Source: Agrilactobacillus fermenti (GTDB lineage Bacteria > Bacillota > Bacilli > Lactobacillales > Lactobacillaceae). From it: 64,000 nt of DNA. Under the pieces are notes generated by a model. The model was not told the origin of the DNA. It saw only the letters and a program-made list of their open reading frames with translations, and ran no database searches. Each line of letters starts with the position of its first letter. Within the stretch, counting starts at the first letter, position 1. Below, in pieces: positions 42,526 through 51,784 of the stretch. Location of the stretch: positions 1 to 64,000 of the forward strand of contig NZ_JACGCJ010000012.1 in assembly GCF_021030645.1 (NCBI RefSeq). Reading direction: 5' to 3'. A program made the translations under genes and the position numbers.

Positions 42526-43413
42526 ATGAAAAGCCAAGGAAAAATTATTAAACTTACCGGTGGATTTTACTATGTTCTTGCCGAAGATAAAGTTTACCAA
42601 ACTCGAGCACGCGGTAATTTTAGAAGCAGAAAAATTAAGCCAGTTGTTGGTGACAATGTTGTTTTTGAATCTACTAACTCAACTGATGGCTATATTCTAG
42701 AGATATTGCCAGCAAAAAATCGAATGGTCCGACCACCTTTGGCAAATATCGATTTGATGGTTATTGTGACTTCTTTGATAACGCCCAATTTTCAGCCTAA
42801 TTTATTAGATCGCTTTTTAGTTACACAAGAATTTAATGATCTTAAAGCAGTCATCTATGTGACAAAAAGCGACTTAATTCACGACCAACAACAGCTACAA
42901 AATTTTCAGAATATCTTTGATTATTATCAGAATATTGGGTATGCGACAATTTTTACATCTGATCCATTTTCAGATGAAGGTTTACAGGAATTAGCACGGC
43001 TTATTAATGGCAAAGTTACCGCAGTAACGGGTCAATCTGGCGCTGGTAAATCAACGTTATTGAATCATTTAGTGCCAGAACTGAAATTACCAACGTCCGC
43101 TATTTCTCAGAGTTTAAATCGTGGCAAACACACGACCAGACATGTAGAATTACATCAGGTTGCTGGCGGCTTGATTGCTGATACGCCTGGTTTTTCAAAT
43201 ATGGCATTGCCACAAATCCCACTTGAACGGATAAAAAATCTATTCCCAGAGTTTATGGCATTTAGTCCGCAATGTCGATTTCGAGAATGTCAACATATCA
43301 ATGAACCTGATTGTGCGGTCAAAGCAGCTGTAGTTACTGGTGAAATTTTAACCAGCCGATATGAAAGTTATCAACAATTTCGTCAAGAAGTTCAGCAACA
43401 AAAACGATATTGA
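42526..43413 (+). CDS. rsgA: Ribosome small-subunit GTPase RsgA
   Basis: 295 residues from ATG 42526 (AAAGGAG upstream). An N-terminal OB fold is followed by a circularly permuted GTPase: G4 YVTKSD, G1 GQSGAGKSTLLN, G3 DTPGFS. The C-terminal zinc site is CRFRECQHINEPDC. RsgA acts late in 30S maturation. Family context with prkC and rpe is standard. Confidence 0.96.
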   Translation: MKSQGKIIKLTGGFYYVLAEDKVYQTRARGNFRSRKIKPVVGDNVVFESTNSTDGYILEILPAKNRMVRPPLANIDLMVIVTSLITPNFQPNLLDRFLVTQEFNDLKAVIYVTKSDLIHDQQQLQNFQNIFDYYQNIGYATIFTSDPFSDEGLQELARLINGKVTAVTGQSGAGKSTLLNHLVPELKLPTSAISQSLNRGKHTTRHVELHQVAGGLIADTPGFSNMALPQIPLERIKNLFPEFMAFSPQCRFRECQHINEPDCAVKAAVVTGEILTSRYESYQQFRQEVQQQKRY

Positions 43414-43478
43414 TGAAGTTGTATTAAGAAAAAACAATAAAACGTAAATTTTCAAACTAATATTCAGGAGTGATAACG

Positions 43479-44132
43479 ATGCAACTTGCACCTTCAATTT
43501 TAAGTGCCGACTTTATAAATTTACAACGAGATGTTTCTGCTTTAGAAGCAGGTGGGGCTGATTTATTACATGTAGATGTCATGGATGGGCACTTTGTACC
43601 AAACTTAGCTTTCGGGCCTCAAGTTGTTCAAGCTTTAAGACCAATTACAAAATTACCGTTAGATGTCCATTTGATGATGTCTCATCCCGAAGCATATATC
43701 GATATGTTTGCGGCTGCCGGAGCCGATACGATCATGGTCCACTTTGAAAGTACGCCGCATATTTATCATGCCTTACAACTGATTGCACAACGCCATGTGA
43801 AACCCGGTGTCGTTATTAATCCAGGTACACCCGTAGATGCGTTAAAATCTGTATTACCTTTGGTTGGACAAGTCTTGATTATGACCGTTAATCCAGGATT
43901 TGGGGGTCAGGCTTTTTTACCAAGTACGTTAGAGAAAGTAGCTCATTTAGATCAAATTAGACAAACAGATGCTACTTTGACTTTTGATATTGAAGTTGAT
44001 GGTGGTATCAATGATCAAACAATTCAACAAGCGGCAAAAGCCGGTGCTGATATTTTTGTGGCGGGTTCTTATATATTTGGTGGACATTCTGTTGCTGAAC
44101 AAATTACAAAATTAAAGGGTTTGATCAAATGA
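43479..44132 (+). CDS. rpe: Ribulose-phosphate 3-epimerase
   Basis: 217 residues, a TIM barrel with LAPSILSADF, DVMDGHFVPNLAFG, DVHLMMSHPE, MTVNPGFGGQAF and EVDGGIND carrying the metal ligands. It links ribulose-5-phosphate and xylulose-5-phosphate, feeding the pentose phosphate or phosphoketolase routes. ATG 43479 follows AGGAGTG; the GTG at 43470 lies in that site. It overlaps thiN. Confidence 0.96.
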   Translation: MQLAPSILSADFINLQRDVSALEAGGADLLHVDVMDGHFVPNLAFGPQVVQALRPITKLPLDVHLMMSHPEAYIDMFAAAGADTIMVHFESTPHIYHALQLIAQRHVKPGVVINPGTPVDALKSVLPLVGQVLIMTVNPGFGGQAFLPSTLEKVAHLDQIRQTDATLTFDIEVDGGINDQTIQQAAKAGADIFVAGSYIFGGHSVAEQITKLKGLIK

Positions 44133-44791
44133 AACGAGTCAATTTATTGCTTGGCGGGCCACAGGAGCTTTGGCCGCAACAATTAAAAAAATCACCCACA
44201 GAAATTGCGGGTGATTGGATCGGTGTTGATCGGGGCACTTTATTCCTGTTAAAAATGGGTATTCAGCCCAAGATATCTGTTGGTGATTATGATTCTTTGA
44301 GTGCCTCTGAACTGGATTTAGTCAAAGCCCATATTCAAGATATCTATTACGAAAAGCCCGAAAAAGATGATACGGACAGCGAATTAGGTTTGAAACTTGC
44401 ACTAGAAAAACTACATGCTGATAGTGTGACGATTTACGGGGCAACTGGTGGCCGTCTTGACCATTTTCTAGTGAATTTTTTTATGTTACTAGAGCCACGT
44501 TTTCGCACGCATGCGGCTAATATTGTAATGGTTGATCAACATAACCATTTATCCTTTTATCTACCAGGAAAATATGAGATTAGAAAACAATCAGATAAGA
44601 AGTATTTGGCTTTCGTTGCGATGACGCCAGTACAACATTTAACGATTCATGATGCCAAGTATCAATTGCATGATGCGCAATTAGATGTGCCGGTTTCGTA
44701 TGCCAGTAATGAATTTGTTAATGACACAGTTCATTTTCAATTTGAAAGTGGGACGATCTGCGTCATTCAAAGTACAGATCAGTCAGTATAA
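44129..44791 (+). CDS. thiN: Thiamine pyrophosphokinase
   Basis: 220 residues. GDWIGVDRGTLFLLKMGI, VGDYDSLS, the acidic EKDDTDSELGLKLAL and GATGGRLDHFL are the conserved active-site segments. It converts thiamine to thiamine diphosphate with ATP. Last gene of the gmk-to-thiN cluster, followed by a bidirectional terminator. Confidence 0.94.
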   Translation: MKRVNLLLGGPQELWPQQLKKSPTEIAGDWIGVDRGTLFLLKMGIQPKISVGDYDSLSASELDLVKAHIQDIYYEKPEKDDTDSELGLKLALEKLHADSVTIYGATGGRLDHFLVNFFMLLEPRFRTHAANIVMVDQHNHLSFYLPGKYEIRKQSDKKYLAFVAMTPVQHLTIHDAKYQLHDAQLDVPVSYASNEFVNDTVHFQFESGTICVIQSTDQSV

Positions 44792-44812
44792 TTAAAATCT
44801 GAAAAATACAAA

Positions 44813-44872
44813 TAAAAAAAGCCCTAGACCATGATCGACAAATGAAGTAGATCATGATTTAAGGCTTTTTTA
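44813..44872. terminator. Bidirectional terminator between thiN and rpmB
   Basis: AAAAAAAGCC...CATGATC pairs with GATCATG...GGCTTTTTT around a 13-base loop. A- and T-runs flank it on both sides. Confidence 0.88.
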
Positions 44873-45058
44873 TTAAACACGGGTAACTTTACCAGATTTT
44901 AAAGCGCGTGCAGAAACCCAAACTCGCTTAGGTTTGCCATCAACAAGGATGCGAACCTTTTGTAAATTTGGCTTCCAGCTACGACGACTTGAATTCAATG
45001 CGTGTGAACGTTGATTGCCGAAATGAGTTTTACGGCCTGTGATAACGTCTTTAGCCAA
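44873..45058 (-). CDS. rpmB: 50S ribosomal protein L28
   Basis: 61 residues, starting [20 protein letters not shown] and ending [14 protein letters not shown]. There is no zinc cysteine pair, so this is the Cys-free form. TTG start at 45058 with AAAGGAGG nine bases upstream. It is a single-gene unit divergent from yloU-fakA, as in Bacillus. Confidence 0.97.
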   Translation of the reverse strand: MAKDVITGRKTHFGNQRSHALNSSRRSWKPNLQKVRILVDGKPKRVWVSARALKSGKVTRV

Positions 45059-45081
45059 TGTTAAACCTCCTTTAAGGTTAC

Positions 45082-45104
45082 TTTGGTATCAATCATGTAC
45101 CAAA
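45082..45104 (-). promoter_or_regulatory. Hairpin in the rpmB leader
   Basis: TTTGGTA (45082-45088) and TACCAAA (45098-45104) form a 7-bp stem with a 9-base loop in the transcribed leader, between the -10 and the ribosome site. It may be a site for ribosomal-protein feedback; this is only suggested by position. Confidence 0.4.
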
Positions 45105-45106
45105 CT

Positions 45107-45135
45107 AAGTTATCACAACAATGCTTTCATTGCAA
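45107..45135 (-). promoter_or_regulatory. rpmB promoter
   Basis: On the minus strand TTGCAA (45135-45130), a 17-base spacer and TAACTT (45112-45107). Confidence 0.6.
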
Positions 45136-45189
45136 GATTTTTCTTTAAAGTATTTTTACTTGACACGCTCCGCTAAATGTCGTATTTTC

Positions 45190-45218
45190 TTTCAATCAAG
45201 CGTTTGGTGTGCTAAAAT
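45190..45218 (+). promoter_or_regulatory. Promoter for yloU-fakA
   Basis: TTTCAA (45190-45195), a 17-base spacer and TAAAAT (45213-45218), 45 bases before yloU. Confidence 0.5.
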
Positions 45219-45262
45219 TTTTTGTAGTGTAATTGAAACGTAACGAATGAGGAGGATTAAAA

Positions 45263-45631
45263 ATGGCTGTTAAAATTAAGACGCAATATGGAGATGTCGA
45301 CATTTCCAACGAAGTCATTGCAACAATTGTCGGCGGTGCGGCTACTGATATCTATGGCATCGTCGGAATGGCCAGTAAAAACCAAATTCGTGATAATCTA
45401 AATGATATTTTAAATCGTGAGAATTATAGTCGTGGTGTCGTTGTTCGACAAGAGCACAACGCGATTATTGTAGACATTTATATCATTATCAGTTATGGCG
45501 TAAAATTATCTGAGGTTGGTCGTAATGTCCAAGATAAAGTTAAATATAATTTACAAAGTATGTTAGGTATCAAGGCAAAGGCAGTCAATGTTTTCGTCCA
45601 AGGTGTCAAAATAACTGATGATTTAGATTAA
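45263..45631 (+). CDS. yloU: Asp23/Gls24-family protein YloU
   Basis: 122 residues with the Asp23 core: GDVDISNEVIATIVGGAATDIYGIVGMASK and VDIYIIISYGVKLSEVGRNVQ. It is always next to fakA in Firmicutes, although its biochemical role is unclear. ATG 45263 follows GAGGAGG. A second member, yqhY, lies at 24486. Confidence 0.92.
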   Translation: MAVKIKTQYGDVDISNEVIATIVGGAATDIYGIVGMASKNQIRDNLNDILNRENYSRGVVVRQEHNAIIVDIYIIISYGVKLSEVGRNVQDKVKYNLQSMLGIKAKAVNVFVQGVKITDDLD

Positions 45632-45671
45632 CACACATTAATAGAATAATTGCTATTCAGGAGGAACTTCC

Positions 45672-47351
45672 TTGAAAATTGAAGAAATTAATGGCGATAA
45701 ATTTAAGGATATGATTCGGGTTGCATCTCACCGAATAAAGAAGAACAGTGACTTTGTCAATTCTTTAAACGTTTTCCCGGTTCCAGATGGGGATACTGGT
45801 ACAAATATGAGTTTGACGTTTGCCAGTGGCGCAAAGGCAGTCAATGAAAATCCCAGCAATTCAGTTGGTGAACTAGGTAAGTCCTTAGCAAAGGGATTGC
45901 TAATGGGGGCACGTGGCAATTCTGGCGTCATCACGTCGCAAATTTTTCGCGGATTCACCAAAAAAATTGAACCACAAACTTCCATTAGTGCGCGACAATT
46001 AGCTGATGCATTCATGGCTGGTGTGGAGACAGCTTATAAAGCTGTTATGAAACCAGTCGAAGGTACCATTTTAACGGTTGCCCGAGAAGGTGCCAAAGCG
46101 GGTAATAAAACGGCAAATGAAACGAATGACATCACTGAAGTTTTGAAGGCCGTCATTTTAGCAAGCAAAAAGGCTTTGGCGAATACGCCAAACCTGTTGC
46201 CAGTCCTTAAAGAAGTTGGTGTCGTTGATTCTGGAGGTCAAGGTCTCGTTTTCATTTATGAGGGCTTTTTAGAAGGCTTAACTGGTGAAGTAGCCGCTAA
46301 AGATATTTACACGCCTGATGAAGCTGAAATGGACGAAATGGTTAATGCTGTCCATCACCGAGCAATCCAAGGTCAGGTGGCAACAGCTAACATCACTTAT
46401 GGCTATTGTACAGAAATGATGGTTAATATTGCCGAGAAGAAAGCGGATCAAAAAACATTTGATTACGATACTTTTCGAAATTATTTGAATAATCTGGGTG
46501 ATAGCTTGTTAGTTGTCGCCGACGATGAGGTTGTTAAAGTTCACGTGCACACAGAACACCCTGAAAAAGTCTATCGTTATGGCAGTCAATTTGGCACCAT
46601 GCATAAAATCAAGATTGATAACATGCGCGTTCAAAATGAAAATGTTGTTAACGAAGCTCAAGCTGCCTCTAATAAGCAGTCAAAACGGCCGCAAGTGGAT
46701 TATGCCGTGATTGCAATTGCCTCGGGTGACGGTCTGCAGCAACTATTTGAAAGCTTAGGGGTCACTTTTGTAATCAATGGTGGTCAGACAATGAATCCAA
46801 GTACTCAGGATATTTTAGATGCTATTGAGCAAGTAAATGCCAAACGGGTCATAATTATGCCAAATAATAAGAATATCTTCTTATCAGCGGAACAAGCGGC
46901 TGATGTTAGCGATATTTCTGTGGCCGTTGTGCCGACTAAAACAATTTCTCAAGGGATGACTGCTATGTTGTCTTTTGATCCAGCTGCTGATTTAAATACG
47001 AATAAAAAACAGATGACCGATGCACTGACGACCGTTGTTAGCGGCCAATTAACAGCTGCCACTCGAGACACAGAGCTTAGCGGTCTCAAAATCAAACAAG
47101 GTGATTATTTAGGAATTGTTGATGGTACGATCAAAGTTGCTAACCCTGATCGTCTGCAGGCTGCCATTCAAATGGTAGAAACAATGCTGGATGACGAAAC
47201 TGAGATTATTACAATTATTTATGGTGCTGATGCAACCAGTCAGGAAGCTAAATCACTTGAAGCTGCTATTTTAGCCAAACATGATGATCTAGAAATTGAG
47301 ATTCATGAGGGCGACCAGCCAGTTTATCCTTTCTTGATTTCAGCAGAATAG
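45672..47351 (+). CDS. fakA: Fatty acid kinase ATP-binding subunit FakA (DAK2 domain)
   Basis: 559 residues. The N-terminal DhaL/DAK2 domain has the Mg-ATP site NVFPVPDGDTGTNMSLTF and GARGNSGVITSQI; middle and C-terminal domains (VHVHTEHPEKV; IIMPNNKNIFLSAEQAA) follow. With a FakB protein it phosphorylates exogenous fatty acids for phospholipid synthesis by PlsX/PlsY; plsX and acpP lie 2 kb downstream. TTG 45672 follows AGGAGG. A hairpin terminator separates it from recG. Confidence 0.94.
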   Translation: MKIEEINGDKFKDMIRVASHRIKKNSDFVNSLNVFPVPDGDTGTNMSLTFASGAKAVNENPSNSVGELGKSLAKGLLMGARGNSGVITSQIFRGFTKKIEPQTSISARQLADAFMAGVETAYKAVMKPVEGTILTVAREGAKAGNKTANETNDITEVLKAVILASKKALANTPNLLPVLKEVGVVDSGGQGLVFIYEGFLEGLTGEVAAKDIYTPDEAEMDEMVNAVHHRAIQGQVATANITYGYCTEMMVNIAEKKADQKTFDYDTFRNYLNNLGDSLLVVADDEVVKVHVHTEHPEKVYRYGSQFGTMHKIKIDNMRVQNENVVNEAQAASNKQSKRPQVDYAVIAIASGDGLQQLFESLGVTFVINGGQTMNPSTQDILDAIEQVNAKRVIIMPNNKNIFLSAEQAADVSDISVAVVPTKTISQGMTAMLSFDPAADLNTNKKQMTDALTTVVSGQLTAATRDTELSGLKIKQGDYLGIVDGTIKVANPDRLQAAIQMVETMLDDETEIITIIYGADATSQEAKSLEAAILAKHDDLEIEIHEGDQPVYPFLISAE

Positions 47352-47382
47352 TTAATAATTGTTTCTAAAATAGATATATATT

Positions 47383-47420
47383 GGGCCGATTTGCAGTTAT
47401 TTTGCATCGGTCCTTTCTTT
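47383..47420 (+). terminator. Terminator after fakA
   Basis: GGGCCGAT pairs with ATCGGTCC (one G-T pair), with TTGCA/TGCA pairing inside, followed by TTTCTTT. Confidence 0.7.
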
Positions 47421-47451
47421 CTAAACTGTCAATCAAGAAGGGGGGACGCAC

Positions 47452-49485
47452 TTGTTAAAACTTTCTGATTCAGTTGAAACTCTGAGTGGTGTCGGTGCCA
47501 AGCGGGTTACGGCTTTAAATAGTCTGGGTATCTTTACCATCAACGATTTACTGTTTTATTTTCCATTTCGCTATGATGATTTAAAAGTTAAATCTTTGGC
47601 GGAAGTTACAGACCAAGAAAAAATAACGCTCAAAGGGACAGTGATTGCAGCGCCAATTTTGAATCGCTTTGGACCTAACAAAAATCGCTTAATTGTTCGT
47701 CTTTTAGTGGAACACCAAGTTGTAATTGTAACTTTTTTTAATCAGCCTTGGTTAAAAGATCGCTTTATTCCAGATACAGTTGTTGCTGTATTTGGCAAAT
47801 GGGATCAACGCCGCCGCGGTCTGACTGGAATGAAGTTTTTCTCACCGAAAGACGATAATGATTTGGCTGGTATTTATTCGGTTAACAAAAATATTCGCCA
47901 GAGCACACTAATCAAGTTAGTTAAATTGGCATTTGAGAAATATCAATCTGTTATTGGTAATATAGTGCCAATTGATATTCGGCAGCGTTATCGTTTACTC
48001 GATGATCGAGAAATTATCGCTGGTATGCATTTTCCGAAAACGGCAACTGAAGTTAAAGCAGCCCATCGCAGTGCGGTATTCCGTGAATTTTTTGTCTTTG
48101 AATGTCGGATGCAAGCCATACGGCAAAAAGAGCACCAAGGAAACCAAGGCTTGAGCCTGAAATACCAATTAGCAGCTGTGCAGGATTTTATCCACGAGTT
48201 ACCCTTTGAATTAACGCAAGCACAAAAAAGGGTTGTTAATGAAATTGCAGCCGATATGAAGCGCCCTTATCAAATGAATCGCCTGCTTCAGGGGGATGTT
48301 GGTAGCGGCAAAACAATCGTTGCGGCCATTGCCTTGTTTAGTGCTGTAACTGCTGGTTATCAGGCGGCCTTGATGGTACCCACAGAAATCTTAGCCACGC
48401 AGCACTTTGAAAAATTACAGCCTTTATTTGCTAAGATGAATGTGGTAACGACTTTGCTAACTGGTGCAACAACCAATAAAAATAGACGAAAAATTGATGA
48501 AAATTTGGTTCAGGGTCGCGTGAACATTTTAATTGGGACACATGCGTTAATTCAAGAGAGTGTGCATTTTAAAAATCTGGGGTTCGTTGTCATTGATGAG
48601 CAACATCGCTTCGGTGTCAATCAGCGTAAGGCATTACGTGAAAAGGGGTTACACCCAGATGTTTTGATGATGACGGCAACGCCGATTCCCAGAACACTGG
48701 CTATTACAACTTATGGCGAGATGGATGTTTCGACGATTGATCAATTACCAAGTGGTCGAAAACCGATTAAGACATATTGGCTTAAAAATAATCAAGATCA
48801 ACAAGCTTTTGCTTTTGTCCGACGACAACTCGTTCAGCATAATCAGGCGTTTGTAATTTCACCCCTGATAGAGGAGTCTGAAACTATGGACCTGAAAAAC
48901 GCCGAACTATTATATGAACGCTACCGTGAAGCTTTTGCGCCGGAATATGAAGTAGCTTTACTGCATGGACAAATGAGCAATGATGATAAAAATACAGTCA
49001 TGGCGGCTTTTGCTAAAAATGAGGTGCAAATTTTGGTGGCTACCACAGTGGTGGAGGTCGGTGTCGATGTGCCAAATGCCAATACCATGATTATTTATGA
49101 TGCTGACCGATTTGGGTTGTCACAACTGCATCAGTTACGAGGACGCGTAGGTCGTGGTCAGCAGCAAGCATACTGCTTATTAGTGGCTCAGCCCAAAAAC
49201 GAGGTGGCCGTTGCACGACTACAGGCAATGACCGAAACAAATGATGGTTTTGTTTTATCTGAAAAAGATTTAGAATTAAGGGGTCCCGGAGATGTTTTTG
49301 GTCAAAAACAGTCGGGGTTACCTGATTTTCAAATCGGCGATCCAGTTGCTGATTTTAACGTTTTACAAGTTGCTCAAACTGAAGCACAGCAAATTTTTGT
49401 AGACGATCCAAGTCTATCGAAAGCTGAACATCAAACGTTACGGACTTTTTTAAAAACAACAATTGATCTAAAACGACTAGACTAA
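47452..49485 (+). CDS. recG: ATP-dependent DNA helicase RecG
   Basis: 677 residues. An OB-fold wedge domain at the N-terminus is followed by helicase motifs: [36 protein letters not shown], and V/VI with [11 protein letters not shown] and [12 protein letters not shown]. It remodels stalled forks and Holliday junctions. TTG 47452 follows a G-rich AGAAGGGGGG site. Usual length. Confidence 0.97.
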   Translation: MLKLSDSVETLSGVGAKRVTALNSLGIFTINDLLFYFPFRYDDLKVKSLAEVTDQEKITLKGTVIAAPILNRFGPNKNRLIVRLLVEHQVVIVTFFNQPWLKDRFIPDTVVAVFGKWDQRRRGLTGMKFFSPKDDNDLAGIYSVNKNIRQSTLIKLVKLAFEKYQSVIGNIVPIDIRQRYRLLDDREIIAGMHFPKTATEVKAAHRSAVFREFFVFECRMQAIRQKEHQGNQGLSLKYQLAAVQDFIHELPFELTQAQKRVVNEIAADMKRPYQMNRLLQGDVGSGKTIVAAIALFSAVTAGYQAALMVPTEILATQHFEKLQPLFAKMNVVTTLLTGATTNKNRRKIDENLVQGRVNILIGTHALIQESVHFKNLGFVVIDEQHRFGVNQRKALREKGLHPDVLMMTATPIPRTLAITTYGEMDVSTIDQLPSGRKPIKTYWLKNNQDQQAFAFVRRQLVQHNQAFVISPLIEESETMDLKNAELLYERYREAFAPEYEVALLHGQMSNDDKNTVMAAFAKNEVQILVATTVVEVGVDVPNANTMIIYDADRFGLSQLHQLRGRVGRGQQQAYCLLVAQPKNEVAVARLQAMTETNDGFVLSEKDLELRGPGDVFGQKQSGLPDFQIGDPVADFNVLQVAQTEAQQIFVDDPSLSKAEHQTLRTFLKTTIDLKRLD

Positions 49486-49511
49486 TTTTATATCAGAAGA
49501 GGAGTTATAGA

Positions 49512-50513
49512 ATGAAAATTGCCATTGATGCAATGGGCGGAGATAATGCCCCAGAAGCGATTGTTAAGGGCGTGTTGGCTGCCAGAGATGCATTTTCCGA
49601 TATGGAATTTATTTTGTATGGTGACCAGGCACAAATTAAGCCTTTGGTATCTAACATAGAGCGGATTGAAATTCAGCATACGGATGAGGTTATTGCCGGT
49701 GACGATGAGCCTGTACGATCTGTTAGACGTAAAAAGCAAGCTTCTATGGTTTTAGCGGCACAAGCAGTGAAAGATCATCATGCGGATGCTTTCTTTTCTT
49801 GTGGTAATACTGGTGCAGTTTTAGCTTGTGGTATTTTTGTGATCGGCCGCATCAAGGGCATCGAGCGCCCGGGACTAATGCCTACATTACCAACGGTGGC
49901 GACAGACGATGGGTTTAATTTAATTGACGCTGGTGCAAACGCCAGTAGCAAACCGAATCACCTTTATCAATATGCTAAGATGGGCATTTATTATGCTCAA
50001 GATGTCCGTAAAATTAAGCAACCAAGAGTGGGACTTTTAAATAACGGCACCGAGTATGATAAGGGTGATGATCTTCACAAAGAGGCTTATCAACTACTCA
50101 AAGATGATCCAGACATTAATTTTATTGGTAACGTTGAGGCTACCAATATTTTAGAAGGTCCAGCTGATGTCGTCGTTTCTGATGGTTTTACTGGGAACGC
50201 GGTTCTAAAAACAATTGAAGGCACAGCTGGTGCTTTAATGAAAGTCATCAAGCATAGTTTATTAAATAGTGGTATGTTATCTAAATTAGGTGCGGCCATG
50301 TCTAAGTCCGCATTTGCCGCTGTAAAGGATAAGTTTGATACTTCAAAATATGGCGGTGCCGTACTGTTAGGCGTGGCTGCACCGGTCGTAAAATCTCATG
50401 GTGCTTCGGATGATCGCGCTGTCTATTATGCATTAACGCAAATTCATGATATGGTTAATAAACAAACCGTCCAACATGTGATTGATTATTTTTCCAAAGA
50501 AAAAAATTCATAG
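49512..50513 (+). CDS. plsX: Phosphate acyltransferase PlsX
   Basis: 333 residues. [17 protein letters not shown] at the start, [24 protein letters not shown] and [14 protein letters not shown] are the family landmarks. It makes acyl-phosphate from acyl-ACP for PlsY. Followed by acpP, as commonly in Firmicutes; AGAGGAG precedes ATG 49512. Confidence 0.97.
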   Translation: MKIAIDAMGGDNAPEAIVKGVLAARDAFSDMEFILYGDQAQIKPLVSNIERIEIQHTDEVIAGDDEPVRSVRRKKQASMVLAAQAVKDHHADAFFSCGNTGAVLACGIFVIGRIKGIERPGLMPTLPTVATDDGFNLIDAGANASSKPNHLYQYAKMGIYYAQDVRKIKQPRVGLLNNGTEYDKGDDLHKEAYQLLKDDPDINFIGNVEATNILEGPADVVVSDGFTGNAVLKTIEGTAGALMKVIKHSLLNSGMLSKLGAAMSKSAFAAVKDKFDTSKYGGAVLLGVAAPVVKSHGASDDRAVYYALTQIHDMVNKQTVQHVIDYFSKEKNS

Positions 50514-50568
50514 ACAAGTCACAGAAAAACGGATAGACTAATTTTGCATTAAAATTTGGAGGCAAGTT

Positions 50569-50817
50569 ATGACTGAGCAGGAAATATTTGATAAGGTAGC
50601 AGCTATCTTAGAAGATCGTTTTGATATTGACAAAAGTAAAGTTACGAATGATTTAAATTTTAAAAATGATTTGGAAGCTGATTCTATTGATATTGTTGAA
50701 TTTGTAATTGAGCTAGAAGATACTTTTGGTGCAGAGATTCCAGATGAAGAGGCGGAAAAAATCAAGACAGTCGGTGATGCCGTTTCTTATATTCAAGAAC
50801 ATATGCCCAAAAAATAA
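50569..50817 (+). CDS. acpP: Acyl carrier protein
   Basis: 82 residues, acidic and helical. The phosphopantetheine serine lies in [12 protein letters not shown], here DSID instead of the more usual DSLD. GGAGGC precedes ATG 50569. It carries acyl chains for fatty-acid and phospholipid synthesis and is paired with plsX. A terminator follows. Confidence 0.95.
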   Translation: MTEQEIFDKVAAILEDRFDIDKSKVTNDLNFKNDLEADSIDIVEFVIELEDTFGAEIPDEEAEKIKTVGDAVSYIQEHMPKK

Positions 50818-50842
50818 ATATCTGTTAACCAGACACCATTTT

Positions 50843-50879
50843 AGCTAGCCAGTGAGTTGATTTCTGTGCTAGCTTTTTT
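50843..50879 (+). terminator. Terminator after acpP
   Basis: AGCTAGC pairs with GCTAGCT, with CAG/CTG inside, followed by a T-run. Confidence 0.75.
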
Positions 50880-50936
50880 ATATGGTAAAACAGTGCAGTT
50901 TGCCCCTTTTTCTGATAAACTAAATCAGTATGTAAA

Positions 50937-51040
50937 ATGAACTGTTATTTGCTTTTTTAATATATTTAGCTGTTATCATTGTTTTACCAGCTAGAGATAA
51001 GAAAAAATCAAAGTCAACGGACACAATGAAAGGAATTTAA
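50937..51040 (+). other. Possible membrane micro-ORF (32 codons) ending on the rnc ribosome site
   Basis: The frame from CTG 50942 to TAA 51040 reads [20 protein letters not shown] followed by a Lys/Ser-rich tail, i.e. one membrane helix plus a basic end. There is no canonical start in this frame. ATG 50937 lies just before it but in another frame: a one-base change would join them. Its stop overlaps the ribosome site of rnc (AAAGGAATTTAA). No ribosome site precedes it. It is either a decayed small gene or chance. Confidence 0.3.
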
Positions 51041-51042
51041 AA

Positions 51043-51756
51043 ATGATCCAGGAATTAGCAAATGAATTGCGTCAAAAATACGGTATCGAGTTTAAAGATT
51101 TGAGTTTATTAGATGAAGCTTTTACGCATTCTTCTTACGTCAATGAACACAAAGAACTTAATTTAAAAGACAATGAACGGTTGGAATTTCTTGGCGACGC
51201 TGTCTTGGAATTAACTGTTTCTGAACACTTGTATAAAAGATTTCCAGAACTTCCTGAAGGCAAACTTACACGTTTGCGAGCTTCGATTGTTTGCACTAAA
51301 GGATTCAGTAGTTTTTCGCGAGAGGCACACTTTGATCGTTATGTTCGACTGGGTAAAGGCGAAGAGCAAATGGGAGCACGTAATCGTGACACGTTATTAG
51401 AGGATCTTTTTGAAGCGTTTAATGGTGCGCTTTACCTAGACCAAGGGAAAGAAGCTGTGGTAAAGTTTATCCGACAAATTATCTTTCCGAAGGTTGATGT
51501 CGGTCAATTTAATGAGTTCACAGATTATAAAACAGCATTGCAAGAAGAATTACAAACAAATGGCGAAGTAGAAATCGCCTACCATACGCTGTCTGAAGAT
51601 GGTCCAGCGCACGAACGTGTTTTTCATGTAAACGTTACGGCTAATGGTGAGGTATTAGGGGAAGGTCAAGGCGCCAGCAAAAAACGTGCTGAACAAGCTG
51701 CTGCCAAGACGGCATTAACTCAAATCAAAATGAATCAGTCCTCACAAACAAATTAG
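51043..51756 (+). CDS. rnc: Ribonuclease III
   Basis: 237 residues. The RNase III signature [20 protein letters not shown] holds the catalytic acidic residues, with [16 protein letters not shown] for the second set; the C-terminal double-stranded RNA-binding domain has [11 protein letters not shown] and [18 protein letters not shown]. It processes rRNA precursors and other duplex RNA. GAAAGGAA precedes ATG 51043; it heads the rnc-smc-ftsY unit. Confidence 0.97.
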   Translation: MIQELANELRQKYGIEFKDLSLLDEAFTHSSYVNEHKELNLKDNERLEFLGDAVLELTVSEHLYKRFPELPEGKLTRLRASIVCTKGFSSFSREAHFDRYVRLGKGEEQMGARNRDTLLEDLFEAFNGALYLDQGKEAVVKFIRQIIFPKVDVGQFNEFTDYKTALQEELQTNGEVEIAYHTLSEDGPAHERVFHVNVTANGEVLGEGQGASKKRAEQAAAKTALTQIKMNQSSQTN

Positions 51757-51784
51757 CGACCACAGTCATATTGGAGCGAATTAA

